This document shows, piece by piece, positions 11,109 to 22,427 of a stretch of 64,000 nucleotides of DNA (its first letter is position 1; each line of letters begins with the position of its first letter). Source of the stretch: Desmodesmus armatus (taxonomy: Eukaryota > Chlorophyta > Chlorophyceae > Sphaeropleales > Scenedesmaceae); the NCBI GenBank assembly GCA_007449985.2, contig VIIQ02000108.1, positions 280,627 to 344,626 on the forward strand. Direction: 5' to 3'. The notes under the pieces are model-generated. The model worked only from the letters and a program-made list of their open reading frames with translations. It was not told the DNA's origin and did not search any database. The position numbers were made by a program, and so were the translations under genes.

Positions 11109-13149
11109 CTACAGCGGCCGCAGGTGGCAGCCCAGCAGGCCCCGACCTCCCCAGCGGCGTGGCACTAACTCCAGCTGCACCTGCTGCCCTGCTCGCAGGA
11201 ACACCGTCTGCACCGGCTGGTCTTCATGTGCCTGCAGCTCCTGCGCAACCTGCTGCAACTCGTTGCCACTACCTCCTACTGCCGCACCAAACCTGCAAAC
11301 ACAACACAACACAACACAGACAAAAATTGCAGCAGCAGTAGTGGTCAGGCGTCAACCACCCTGAAAGCAAGCAGCGTGTGCGGCTCTCGGCCACAAACAT
11401 GTAGGCATTGGCTTGTGTTGTTGAGTGGCACCGTGAATGGTGGAGTAGAGCCACTCGGTGATTTCATATTGACACGGCAGCCACACTTGCCACATCAGCA
11501 CACAACAACCGCATCCTGACGCATCAAAGGGCAGGGTGCCGAGGGCGGAAGCGGCAATCATCGCTACTCTTGCTACTGCTGACACATTCGTACAAGCACA
11601 AGTAACCCTGAAAATGCTTGGAATGGCACCCCATGCTCGAAAGCACAGAGGCTGGGTGCATACCGCCAATGTCATCACATAGATGGAGAGTACCGCCCAG
11701 CAGTGAAAGATCCACTGTGACAACCTTGCCCACCCCCCCATGACCTTCGAGGCCACCTGGCAGGCAAGCAAAGGCGCATCTATACATTCCTCTCACCTGC
11801 ACAGTTGGTCGCCCAGCTGGATGCCAGCTGCAGCTGCCGGAGAACCTTCCGCCACTTCATCCACCACAGCAAACGGCTGCAATGATACTGCTGCAGTTGC
11901 AGCACTGCCTTGCGTTGCTGTTGGCATGGCTGCTGCTGCTGCTGGTTGTGGCTGTGCTGCTGCTGCTGTTGCTGCATCCAGGCGAGGCTTCTTGTCCTCA
12001 TGTGCATCCACCTGGCTTGTTGTTGCTGCTGCTGCTGCGGCAGCGGTGGCCCCATTTGCTGCTGCTGTTGCTGCTGCTGGAGTGCTGCTGCTCCCAGCCA
12101 AGGGGGCACTAGTTTCCTTGGTGTCCCTGCCCAGCAAGCAGATGTGCAGAGGTAGTTTCACTATAATGAAAGGAGACTCCAAGCAACCAGCCCAAATGCG
12201 CGTGAAAGTTCCACTTGTCCTGCTGTGTCTGTTTGGTGTGTGTGCATTGTCTGTGCGAGTGTCTGCATTATGCCTGGAGTGCCCAGTGACATGTGGCCGT
12301 GATTGTGAGTGCAGTGTGGAGGGGTGACTGGTGCCAGGGTCCACTGCCTTCCAACCATGGGCACGTCTGCACGAGCCGGACGTGTACCATGCACACGTCT
12401 ACCAGTGCAAAACGCTGCATGCAGCACTGCATTGTGGCCATCAGTTGACGTGAGCGTGCTCTAGGCTCACTCACACTGTATGCAGCTGAATGCCAGCTCA
12501 CCGCCCCATCAAACAGGAACATACATTCTTTTGGTGATGGCTTCAGAGGCAGCTGACTGCACCTGGGACTATTCCTATTCCTATAAATAAACCAGGCTGA
12601 AAGGCTGCCTCCAGACACCTTCATCCACATCAGCTGCTGCTGTTGCTGCCTTGGTCACATCGCCTGTCACAGTGCTGCAGGCAACTCGCTCATCCGTACA
12701 AGGTTCCAGGTGACTGCCGCACCACCCACCTTGCCAGTGCATGCAACTGGTGCAGCAGCTGCTCCATCTGCTTGCTGATGGCCTTGTGATCGTTTGTCAG
12801 CCGAATGACCGCACTCCTGTCAATCCTGACTGCATGCACGTCAACATCTGCACGTGGGAAGCCCTGCAGAACAAATGACAGCAACCCGTTGCCAACCCCT
12901 TCACTGCTGTTACAGGAGATAGGGAAAGTGTTCTCAGGTAGCGAGTTCTGGCGAGCATGGACACTTGTGGATGATTCATGTGGGGAGGTAGCTGTCCCCT
13001 ACACAGCACCTCACCTCCTTGTCAATCAAGCTTTCTTGCATTCCAGGCTGTCCAGGCCCATTCAGGCGTGCTGACCGCTCATTAATTTCTGCCTCTATGG
13101 CAGACCTCTGCTGCTGGAGCTTGAGCAACTCTGCCTTCACAGCATCCAT
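11109..13149 (-). CDS. PSMD9: 26S proteasome assembly chaperone PSMD9/p27 (yeast Nas2), PDZ-like
   Basis: The exons are 13149-13015, 12863-12730, 12126-11797 and 11292-11109. They are in phase throughout, giving 260 residues. Seen: a helical N-terminus (MDAVKAELLKLQQQRSAIEA), then LIDKEGFPRADVDVHAVR and RLTNDHKAISKQMEQLLHQL, both diagnostic of Nas2/PSMD9. An Ala/Gln-rich linker of about 70 residues carries an NLS-like KKPR. A PDZ-like core follows (PFAVVDEVAEGSPAAAAGIQ, LGDQLCRFG), and the terminus RRWGGRGLLGCHLRPL matches the family's RW-G-G/K-GLLGC end. Family knowledge: Nas2 binds the C-terminal tail of the Rpt5 ATPase during base assembly of the 19S particle, in cytosol and nucleus. Odd: the linker is longer and more alanine-rich than in animals or yeast. 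Confidence 0.95.
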
Positions 13150-13546
13150 ACTGCTTGTGAGTAGGTAAAAAGAGGGTGCCAAGGGGGCCGGGGGGGGGGG
13201 GGGGGGGGGTTTGAGCTGATCTGATCAATGAAGTAAGTGAGGTTGAGGCCACGACAGTCTCAAGGACAACACCCAAAATAATACTTGAGGAATCACAGGT
13301 GAAGTTCGTGAGAAGTATGCATGAACCTTGTGCCCTTGCATACAGCTGTCAACCGTATAACTCGGACCGGGCCAACATGCGGAACCAGGTAGCAAGCGTT
13401 CGGACAATGGTGCAGAACGCGGTGATAGTACCAGCTTATCATCAAGACCCAAAATTATCATTGCTGCGCCCCCTCCAGTCGACATCAGTGCTGCTGCTCG
13501 ATCATTGCTGGCCTCTGACGTTTGCTACACCCTCTGCCGTGGCTAG
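13150..13546. promoter_or_regulatory. Divergent region between PSMD9 and the acidic-protein gene
   Basis: It separates divergent start codons. It contains a G tract at about 13189-13209. The stretch 13359-13543 is open in the frame of the next exon (ending DVCYTLCRG) but closes at a TAG at 13544. It may therefore be an upstream exon of the plus-strand gene, or a 5' UTR. Confidence 0.4.
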
Positions 13547-16500
13547 ATGCATACTCACCGAAGCTTGTCAAGCAAAAACAGCAGCAGCAGCAGTTGCTGC
13601 AGCAGAAGCTGTCGTGGGCAGCCAGTCTGTCCATCAGCAGCAGCACCAGCAGCGGCGGCGGCACCTCGGCGCCGGACCTTACAGCATGTGCCAGCTCAGT
13701 TGCAGCAGCAGCCCCTTGAACAGCAGCAGCAGCAGCCACAGCAACAGCTACCAGGTCTTTCAGTGCCAGGGCAGACGCAGCAGCTGTTGCAACATAAGAC
13801 GCTCTGGCCGCAGCAGTTGCAAGTGCAGCAGAGCAGACGGTCTGTTATCGCAGCAGGTGCGGCCTTCAATCAGTGTAATGGTACACAAAGGAAGCTTTCT
13901 GAAAAAACTGGATTGTTGGGCATACGGGCAGCATGATGTATGGCTAACCCTCCATCCATCACCTGCATCCATACGGTGAACTCTCCATTCAGTCAAATAG
14001 CAGTAAGGCATTTGATGGCTTCACAGTGCCAGCTTGGCAGGCACCACCACCACACATCAAGAAGATGTCATCGCCGGTCCCGTGTCCTCACAGAATCATT
14101 CAACACTGCTGACCGTAGCTGCTGGTGCTGCTGCTGGTGGTGTTGCTTTGCTGTTGCTCTGTTGATGGCGGCGGTCATGCCCCGCTGCCATACACAGCTG
14201 GCAGGCGTCGTCGGCAAGATGTGGGTGCAGAGGAGGATGACCCTGACCTTGACATGGATGACGTAATGTGAGTACAAACAGTTGTGAGCATTATGTAATC
14301 ACAAACGTGCGATCACACATGTCACTATTGGCTCACGTGGATTATGGCAGCAGCTGACCAGGCTGTTGTGGGCTGCAAGCTTCCACCAGCAGTGGTGTTA
14401 CGCTGTTGAGCCGTCAACTGCTGCTGATCATACATCAGCCCCGCGTTTGGGTCACCAGCCGTGAAGCAGCAGATGTATGATCAGCCCAGAATTTGGTTCA
14501 CCAGCCGTGAAGCAGCAACGCCTGTGGCTGCAAGCAGCTGCACAACAGCTGGTCAGCTTAGTGTGTACCTTAGGGCGCTGTTCATTGAGCACTTGTGCCT
14601 GTGTTATATGTTTGCATGTGCTTTCCTGCAGGTTTGCTGGTGATGGGGACGAAGAGGATGGAGATGTAGTGGAGGCAGAGGTGCTGGAGGAATTTGGTAA
14701 GTGGCGCAAAAGTGCAGCGTCACTAGCGCTGCTGCTAGCTCAAGCAGTAGTAATGGTTGAGCTTGGCGGCTTCTGAATGCAGCAGCAACAGGGACAAAGT
14801 ATGCAGCAGCTGTTGACAGTTGTTGCTAGCCACGTTTGGTTGCCTGGTGCCTCAGGGTGCATGCACTTGTGAACTCCCGCAGCAGCCGGGGTTTAGACAA
14901 TGAGCTTGCAAAGCAGCCCTGAGCTTGTTATCATTACCCCTAACAGACATTCCTCATGCATCACACCTTTCTTGTATCCCTCCCCTTCCCCCACTCCCCC
15001 TGAATGCACATTTAAATAATTCGAAATCTTTGCATGCAGATGAGTTTGAGGATGATGAAGAGGACGAAGATGAGGATGATTATGATGAGGGAGGGGAAGA
15101 CGAGGAGGCAGCACAAGGTGAGTGAGAGTGAGAGTGAGTGAGTAAGTGAGTGACTGGGTGAGTGAGTGAGATTGTGAGTGAGTGAGTGAGTGAGTGAGTG
15201 AGCGCGTGGGAGTGCGCGAATGAGGGAGTGAGTGGAAGTCTGGGAGTGAGTGAGTCACGCGAGTGAGGGGGCGAGAGCAATGGGGGCCGTCACTGCACAC
15301 CATTCTAAGGACACAAAAGTAATGCCCGGGCAGGAGCAGTAGTGGATTCCTACACAGCAAAACTCACCACAGCCAATGCATCAACCATCGATTGTGCTTG
15401 TGACAATCCGAAGTTGGGTATGAGCGCGTGTAAAAACAAACTCAATCAAGGATAATAAGAGGACATCTGTCTTTTGTGTGTTCAGGTGATGACTGGGCTG
15501 CTGCGCTGGATGACTTTGACACCTCACTGGATGCCCAGGCTGCTGAGGAGGCTGCAGGACCCAGCAGGGAGGAGCAGGAGCTGGAAGCAGCTAAGGCACT
15601 GGTGAGAGGCTTATACAGTCAACAAGATAATGCTGGCTTGAGTGAATATCAGTGTTTTACGATGTCAACAGGATTGCATCAGTCTGGCTCAAGCACAGTG
15701 TCTCACACAAACACAGCGGCTGTTGTCAGCTGAATGGCTGGGGCCTATGGAGGGCTGAGGGCGTTTCGGTTCATGCAGCCTGATGCCTTGGTGAGCATCA
15801 GAGTAGAATTGGGACGTGTTGACGTTGGTTTTTGTGGCATTTGCTGCTTGGCTGTGGCTTACATGTGTAGCACACATGCTATGGCAGGGCTGCTTCTGCA
15901 TGACTGGCCGGAGGTATTGCCGACTCCGGCAGTGCACGTTGAGCTGCAATGCTGTGCTGTGCTGTGCTGCGCTGAGTGTTGTAGGTGGACTACGATGATG
16001 CGTTTGGTGAGCAGGATGGCACCACACTGATTATCTCTGAGGTGCCTCCTGAGGAGCCAGACAGGTGAGGGAGACAAGGGAGGGACACGGGGGGGGGGGG
16101 GGGGGGGCACGGGGGGGGGGGGGGGGGGCACGGGGGGGGGGGGGGGGGGGGGGGGCATAGAGTACAACCAGGAGTGAAAGCCAATGGCTTGACAGCGCTG
16201 CGCTGAGCAGGTCTGTCGGTGGGCGTGAAAAGGTAGGGGGATAGCTTGGGGAGGAGGGGAGTACGCTCCCTGTGCCAGGAGGAGGTTGAGGTCACCTAGT
16301 AGATCAGTGGGCAAGTTGGGAAAGAGGGTAGTGAGGATACTGGCCACTCATGTAGTGATCTGTCAGAGATTATTTCAAAAGCTTTGACAGAACGCGCCTC
16401 ACTCTGTTGCTGTTTGCAGCAACAGTGATGGCACTGTCTATGTGATCTCATGAGGTGTACGTGTATGGCCGTGAGACTATAATCATCATAGTATGGAGTA

Positions 16501-18671
16501 GGCAGCAGGCATGCACGTTTCGTGTGTGAGTGTGTCTCATGTGTTGCTGCCTCTGTGCAGGCCCAAGACGTTTGACGAGCAGACAGTGGCTCTGTCCCCT
16601 CAGGACAAGCAGACTCTGGAGCAGAATATGGCTGCATACACCATATTCCCCCTGGTGAGGCTGCAAGCCCCTTGGCAACAGGGTCGTATTTGTGGACCTG
16701 GGGTCTGCTTGGACTTCAAGTGTTTTTAGTCACAGGTGCTACCTCGCATCCCATGTCATGTGCTGATTGATAGTTCTTCAGTGCTTGCTTGTCCCCCAAC
16801 ATGCTACTGGGCACCTACATATTTGCTGAGGGAGTGGTTGTGCTGCTGTGGTGTGCTGCATGGTTTGCTGCTGCAGCACGAGCTGGACTTGTTGGTGTCG
16901 TCAACACCAGATGGCCAGTTAGTGCTGGCAGACTGCTTCTGCCTGGACACCCTTGTGAGTGAGGGGTCAGGGTTTAGGGGTTGGGGGCATGGTGTGGGGG
17001 CCCAAAGTTTGGGGGATGGGGGCATGGTGTGAAGGGCATGTGTAGCACCTGCTGTACCCTGCAAGACTATAGTTGTGCTGTTGCATTGAGGTATCTTGGT
17101 TGGTGGGGATTGCATGTGCACGACCTGCTGCACACTGCGAAACTAAGTGTTCTGCGCTGCATTGAGGCAGCAGCAGAAGCTCAGTGCACATGCCCTTCCC
17201 ACCAACCCATAACCTACTCAACAGGATTTTGGTGTCCCCCCCCCCCCCACACACACACATACGCGCCTTTTGCAGTCAATGTGACGGTTGTTCACTGACT
17301 GAGCAATATAGGTAGGACTGGCCATCGGGTTGCGCTTTTGCTAGGTTCAAAAGGATGGAAGGTGGCCGGTGTGGTGTATGACTGTTGCCCCTGTCCCTGC
17401 TGCTGCTGCTGCTGTTGCTGTTGCTGCTGCTGCTACTGCTGCTGTTGCAACGACGCTGTCGTGAGCAGGAGGACAGTTTCCTGCGGCCGCGGATAGGGGA
17501 GGGCATCCCCACCAACCCCAGCATGTACCAGATCATCCCTTGGGAGCACACCAAGACTGGAGATGTGCTCAAAAACAAGGATCCAGAGGTTCATGTGAGT
17601 CCATGATTATGCTGTGTTCTGTGTATATCAACCTGCAGCTTGAGACCCTTTGAGTTGCGTTGACATGAGCATCGCTAGTCTAGTGTCGGTAGATAGGCAG
17701 ACAGTGAGGTTTGACGCAGCGACAGTGGCTATCCCAAGCTGAGCTGGGTTGAATGAACATCTGCTGCTCTAGAGATCTGCGTGCGGGCGTGTGAGCGTGT
17801 GTGCGTGCTTGTCTGTTTGCTTCTTGGTGTTTGGTGCCACCACAGTGTGCCGCATGTGGTGCTGTACTGCACTGGCCTGCCAGGCCAACAGTTTTGTGTG
17901 AACATCCGCTGCTCTGCGTGTTTGATGGTGTTGTGCAGCGTGTGAAGCTGTACTTCATTGGCCTGCACAGTGCTGCACCACATGAGGTGGACATGTCCCG
18001 CATCTACAGCTTTGACACCGAGCAGCAGATGATGGTGGCACACACGCCCAGGGTGCTGGGGGCAGACAACCACGAAGACATGCTGGAGCCTGTCATGCGC
18101 ATCAGGTGAGCATATATATGCACGAGGGAATGGTTCTACATACACCAGTGCAAATTGACACATGTGCATTTTGTCAGCAAATGCTGCGGGAATGGAGGGG
18201 GGGCTCGTTCGTGTTGCAAAGAAGCTGGTGCAAGCTTTAGGCCTTGATGCAAAGTGGTGTGCAGGCAATGGCGGATCAGAGGGGCGATACTTCGTGACGC
18301 TGCATGTGTCCTGGTACCGCAGGGAGGATGGTGTGTGGATCGAGGAGGCAGCAGTCCTACCAGGCACGTCCTTCATCGCCGAGGGTTTTGCCGGCCACCC
18401 GCTCGACCGCTACGAAAACCCCGACAAGGAGTTTGACATGCACGAGTTTGTCAAAATGGGTTTGTGGGACAAGCCGCGCAGTATGGAGGAGTTGCGGGCC
18501 GAGCAGGCGGGCAGCACGGCGTTGATCGCAGCAGGGGCGGGAGCAGCAGCAGAGGAGGGTGGCGCGATGGATACTGCTGCGGAAAGTGCGCTGGAGGAGC
18601 GTTTGGAGGAATTGGAGCTTATGGAGGAGTTGGACGACATGCCTGATGTGCCTGCAGTTGACATGATGTAA
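13547..18671 (+). CDS. Unrecognised acidic protein with Gln/Ala-rich N-terminus, 11 exons
   Basis: I do not recognise the family. Exons consistent in phase are 13547-13856, 14198-14267, 14632-14696, 15040-15117, 15486-15601, 15985-16064, 16561-16654, 16877-16954, 17469-17594, 17939-18105 and 18323-18671, giving 510 residues. Seen: a Gln-rich start (QQQPLEQQQQQPQQQLPGL); a basic patch RRRRQ followed by an acidic run (EEDDPDLDMDDVM, EFEDDEEDEDEDDYDEGG); a folded-looking middle (LVSSTPDGQLVLADCF, MYQIIPWEHTKTGDVLKNKD, VKLYFIGLHS); and an acidic coiled C-terminus (LEERLEELELMEELDD). The acidic stretch would suit a nuclear or chaperone-like protein (inference only). The start is the least certain part. 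Intron 4 has a GAGT array, intron 6 long G tracts, and intron 8 a CTG-rich acceptor tract. Confidence 0.72.
15118..15270 (+). repeat. (GAGT)n microsatellite
   Basis: Imperfect GTGA/GAGT tetranucleotide repeats begin directly at the 5' splice donor after exon 4 of the acidic-protein gene and run about 150 bp. The donor itself (GTGAGT) is one repeat unit, so the array may have grown by slippage from the splice site. Confidence 0.9.
16090..16156 (+). repeat. Three long G tracts separated by CAC
   Basis: Poly-G blocks of about 16-24 bases are separated by CAC(G) in intron 6 of the acidic-protein gene. Such tracts can form G-quadruplexes and are also prone to length errors in sequencing. Confidence 0.9.
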
Positions 18672-19514
18672 ACATGCTGGGCTGGGCCAACCCAGCGTTG
18701 GCCATGGCCCTGCAGCACATGAGTTGAAGGGCTCGACATGCAACAACAAATCCTTGATTGATACGCCAAGTTAGCTTGGTCATTGTACCACGTACTGGCA
18801 ACCGTTGCTTTGCAGCCACGCGTCCGGCACGCTAGAAACAGTGCCACTGTTGATTCAGGCCAGTCACAGCTACACCAATTGCAGATGGCATGTCTGCTAC
18901 AAATGGTGTTTCATCTGTCACAATGTGCACAGGGGTGCAGTGACCTGCTTGCGCCACAATCACCACCACGGACCAGCCAGACACAATATACCCGTAGGGT
19001 GAATTTCACCCCTCACATAAACGTCAACCTTGCCCATCAACAATTCAAAGCAGACAGCATGTCCCATGGCCCTGTCACATGTAATGGGTCCCATCAACTG
19101 ATCGTGGCCATTGGCCAGTGTGTTCAGTCACCACACTTGAGTCAACGGGAAATATCAAGGTCCTGACGCAGCTGCGCAACACCTCATCAGGTCATGATCA
19201 TGATGGTTGCTTGCAAGTTGGTGTCATGACAACTGTTATTGCACTGACTTTGCTATCCCTTCAGTGACGTACAGCAGTGCAACGACTCTGCCTTTGGCTG
19301 GTTGACTTGTTGGAGGCAACCGTCTGCCGCCACTGCTGCCATCACTGCTGCCATCATACCCGCCGCGGTGATGAGTTATCGCTGCCACCAGCTCTGGCAC
19401 CAACTCTGATCCCCACTTACATAGTGCGCAGGCAAGTCTCCAACAAGGTCGAGTACATACGCTGTATGGTCCCCGAGCCCTGATACTATACGAAACCCCC
19501 CTTTCTCCATCTCG
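18672..19514. other. Convergent intergenic region, nothing recognised
   Basis: It lies between the stop codons of two convergent genes and should contain both 3' UTRs. No coding similarity or notable repeat was seen. Confidence 0.45.
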
Positions 19515-21862
19515 CTACTTCGATTCCTCCACATGTGCAGCATATGCGATCACCTCTGCCTTCAGCTGGTCTGCCATCTGCATGGTGTAGGTGGCACAAT
19601 CCTGTGCAGCACAGGCTGGGGTGGGGCCCATGTCCTGTATCATTGGCTGCGGCTTGTGCAGGTAGCCCATGGTGTGCAGGAACAGCTTAGTGGCTGGCTG
19701 CCGCTTGCCGTGCTGCAGCTGGCAGCTCACACACAGCCAGGGCTGGGCCTGCGGGAGGCAGGGGGGTAGGTGGGCATGCAAGGACGCAGGCAGGGAAGCG
19801 GGGTGGTGTGCGGCAGGAGGGCAGGCAGGCAAGCAGGCAGACAGACGGGCAGGCAGGCAGGCGGGATGGTGGGCAGGCATGCAGGCAGGCAGGCAGGCAG
19901 CATTCCAGGTTGATTACGGCCACAGGGCTTGGTCTGTATTTCAATCAACAGGGGACATGTTCCAACACCTTATGGCTGGAAGTACAGCACGCAAGCACAC
20001 ATGCACAATCGGGTGTACGCCTACAACTGTACTTCGCCTTGCTATCACCCAACTTAGGATGGCAAGCAGCTCAATTGGGACACGCGGCATGCTGCATCTG
20101 GATGGCCAGTGTATCTTCAAAGTCAACACACCTTGAGCATCGTGTGGTAGTGTGGTCCTGTAACTTCCTGGATGACCTTCGCTGCCTCAACCTGGTCTGT
20201 GATAGCACGTGCTATCCGGCCACTGTCGACCTGATGCCGCAAGAAGAAACATAAAGCGGCAAACAAGCTGCAAAGGTCGAGACTGTGAAGAATGCCCACT
20301 GTGTTGCTACAGCGAGGGCTGCCCGCCAAGGGGCGAGTCACAAAGCCTGACAGCCTCGACAGATCAAATGCTTGGAAGATAGGGTGGCACAACAAACACC
20401 TGTTGTTATTTGGGGGCTGAAGACAAGGGGGGACGGATCCCCACCGACTGGCCACACACACAATGCTAGATACTCGAGTAATCCCTGTGCTAACACAACA
20501 AGCAAGGCTGCCGGGGGCCCAAGGTCAAGCCTCGCACCGATGAGAGATGCTGAACACCCTTCTTACTCAGGAGGTGCCCAGTACCCGGACCAAACGGGCA
20601 CAAACCCACCTGTTGGCTGAATTCAAAGCTCTGCTCGTGCCCTGAGGCATCTCGCACGATAGCGCAGTATGTTACTGTCCGCATTTTGGCCGTTGCCTGA
20701 AGCTCCTGCTGCCGCAGTTTTTCCTGTACTCTGGTGCGCATGTCCTCCAGAGCAGTATTGCCCCTGGTGAAAGGTGATGCGTGTTGAGTTGGCAGTGGCG
20801 GTTGCGGCAGGAGACAACAATGGCGACTGGCAGAGTGATGGATGACGTAGCGGTGCCGGTGGGTGGCGAGGGGTGTTGGGTGGTGTTGTGGCAGGATGCG
20901 AGAGCAGACAGTTTTTGTGAGGGCAAGCACAACTTCCAATGCACGGACCAGAACATTGCTTTGGACATTTGGCCTGAAGGGGCCGGGCCCCTCAAAGGCG
21001 CTCAGTAAGTGCTGTTGTGGGCTTGTGGTGCGGTTGTGTGCTGTTGCTTGACAACGAATTTGCTGCGCACTTTCAAAGTGTAAATGTGCGTAGCACGTGC
21101 TTTGCTGACAGGGCCCTGGATGAATGGACGCGGCAACCGTCGTCGCCAACAGCATCACCAGCACCATTAGCAAACACTGCTACGCCAGGCGGTGAAAGTA
21201 ATCATATTCATTCTCATTTTTGATGCCCACCCCACCCCACTTGTAGGCAAACATTGTCTGGGCTGACACACCTCCTCACATGGGGCTGACACACCTGTGG
21301 ACGTGCAGCCCCTCCTCACATGCTGCCAGTGCCCGTGAGTAGTTTCTCAGCTGCTCCTGTGCCAGGGCTTTGAAGTAGTAGCCCTTGGGCCAGCTGGGGT
21401 CAACAGCAATGGACGCAGCAGCCTCCTCCACCGCAAGAGCAGCACTGTGGTGTGACATGCATAATTCATCAACTGATTGACTAGAAAAATAACTGTGGAA
21501 GCTTCGAGCGTGATGACATTCTGCAAGTATAGTGTTGTGCGCGTTGGGAGATGTTGCAAGATGTTGCCCATTGCAATGAGATGTTGCAAGATGTTGCCAA
21601 TTGGCAGTAAGCACGTGCCGATTTTGTTGCAGTGGGTGGAGCAGCACATACGGGAAAGCCGTAGCTGCAAAAATGGGGACCTTGTACACCTTGCTGCTCA
21701 ATGGGCTCACCTGCCAGACTTCAGCAGCGCATTGGACAGGTTTGTGCGGTACTTTGCAACGGTGCCATCTGCTTCAACAGCCTTGAAGTACAGCTCCCTT
21801 GCTCGTGCAAAGTTTCCTGCTTTGAAAGCCTCGTTGCCTGCTGCATTGTGTGCCTCTGCCAT
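19515..21862 (-). CDS. Small TPR-domain protein with Cys-pair C-terminus
   Basis: The exons are 21862-21711, 21444-21295, 20763-20610, 20230-20132 and 19748-19515. They are fully in phase, giving 262 residues. Seen: TPR motifs (AAGNEAFKAGNFARARELYF, KYRTNLSNALLKSG, AAASIAVDPSWPKGYYFKAL, NYSRALAACEEGL), then a helical linker (DMRTRVQEKLRQQELQATAK), VTYCAIVRDASGHEQSFEFS and a C-terminal segment. That segment has CVSCQ and, some 45 residues later, CAAQDC, a spacing that could bind zinc. Family knowledge: the N-terminal TPR resembles Hsp70/Hsp90 co-chaperone TPRs (HOP/TTC type). I do not recognise the C-terminal module. A partial copy of the exon 2 end sits just inside intron 2 (about 21265-21285). 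It is divergent from the helicase gene. Confidence 0.85.
19782..19905 (+). repeat. (GGCA)n imperfect tetranucleotide array
   Basis: Repeated GGCAGGCA/AGGCAGAC units lie just upstream (in transcript sense) of the last exon of the TPR gene. On the coding strand this is a CTGC/TGCC-rich tract and could serve as the polypyrimidine region of the acceptor. Confidence 0.9.
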
Positions 21863-22427
21863 AGTGTTACTCGATATTTCAGGGGCAAACGTTGGCACCC
21901 GACTGGGACTGAGGTGAGAGGCGGTGGGGAGGCCAGCAGCTGGAGAGAGGAGCAGTGGGGAGGCCACCAGCTGGTAAGCAGTTGCAAGGGTTGCTGCCCG
22001 ATGGGGCAACCGTATCACTGTTGCTGAGTCTTATTGCAGTTGAGGCTGAGCTTTTCAACCTTGCTGCTAGACCTAGCAGGACGTCCAGACACGATTCCGA
22101 CAGAGCCGGAAAAAGGCAGGGGTGAAAACGCCCTTGAAGTGCCTATCGCAACACATGTCGCAGCAACGAAACATATGTCTCCAATACTACTTTTACATTT
22201 GTTGCGTAATGGCCTCGTGAAAGTATGCTTTGCTAGCAATGTACAAGCCATGAAGGATCGTGTGAAGCCTTGAACATGCACTGCGATTTGGGCCAAGCAT
22301 GCTTGTGTATGAGCTTAACTTGTCTGTTGGCATCCGCTTTCAAACAACTTGCACCCACACGAATAGATCGGGCTAGGTTTAGCCTTGAAATTGCAGAGAC
22401 CAGATCGTCAGATCACAGCATTCTCAA
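21863..22427. promoter_or_regulatory. Bidirectional promoter region, TPR gene / helicase gene
   Basis: 565 bp between divergent start codons. No specific box was identified. A short duplicated GTGGGGAGGCCAGCAGCTGG-like phrase occurs near 21927-21973. Confidence 0.45.

Noticed and set aside
13359..13546. In-frame TAG at 13544 as evidence for a variant genetic code (TAG = Gln, as in some ulvophytes)
   Set aside because: TAG, TGA and TAA all serve as natural ends of confidently recognised genes here (PSMD9 and TPR end with TAG, GNAT with TGA, helicase with TAA).
18162..18322. Extension of the last exon of the acidic-protein gene upstream (reading YFVTLHVSWYRR)
   Set aside because: Open and attractive, but no acceptor there gives the phase required by the preceding exon, whereas the acceptor before 18323 does. 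It remains possible if a base is missing.
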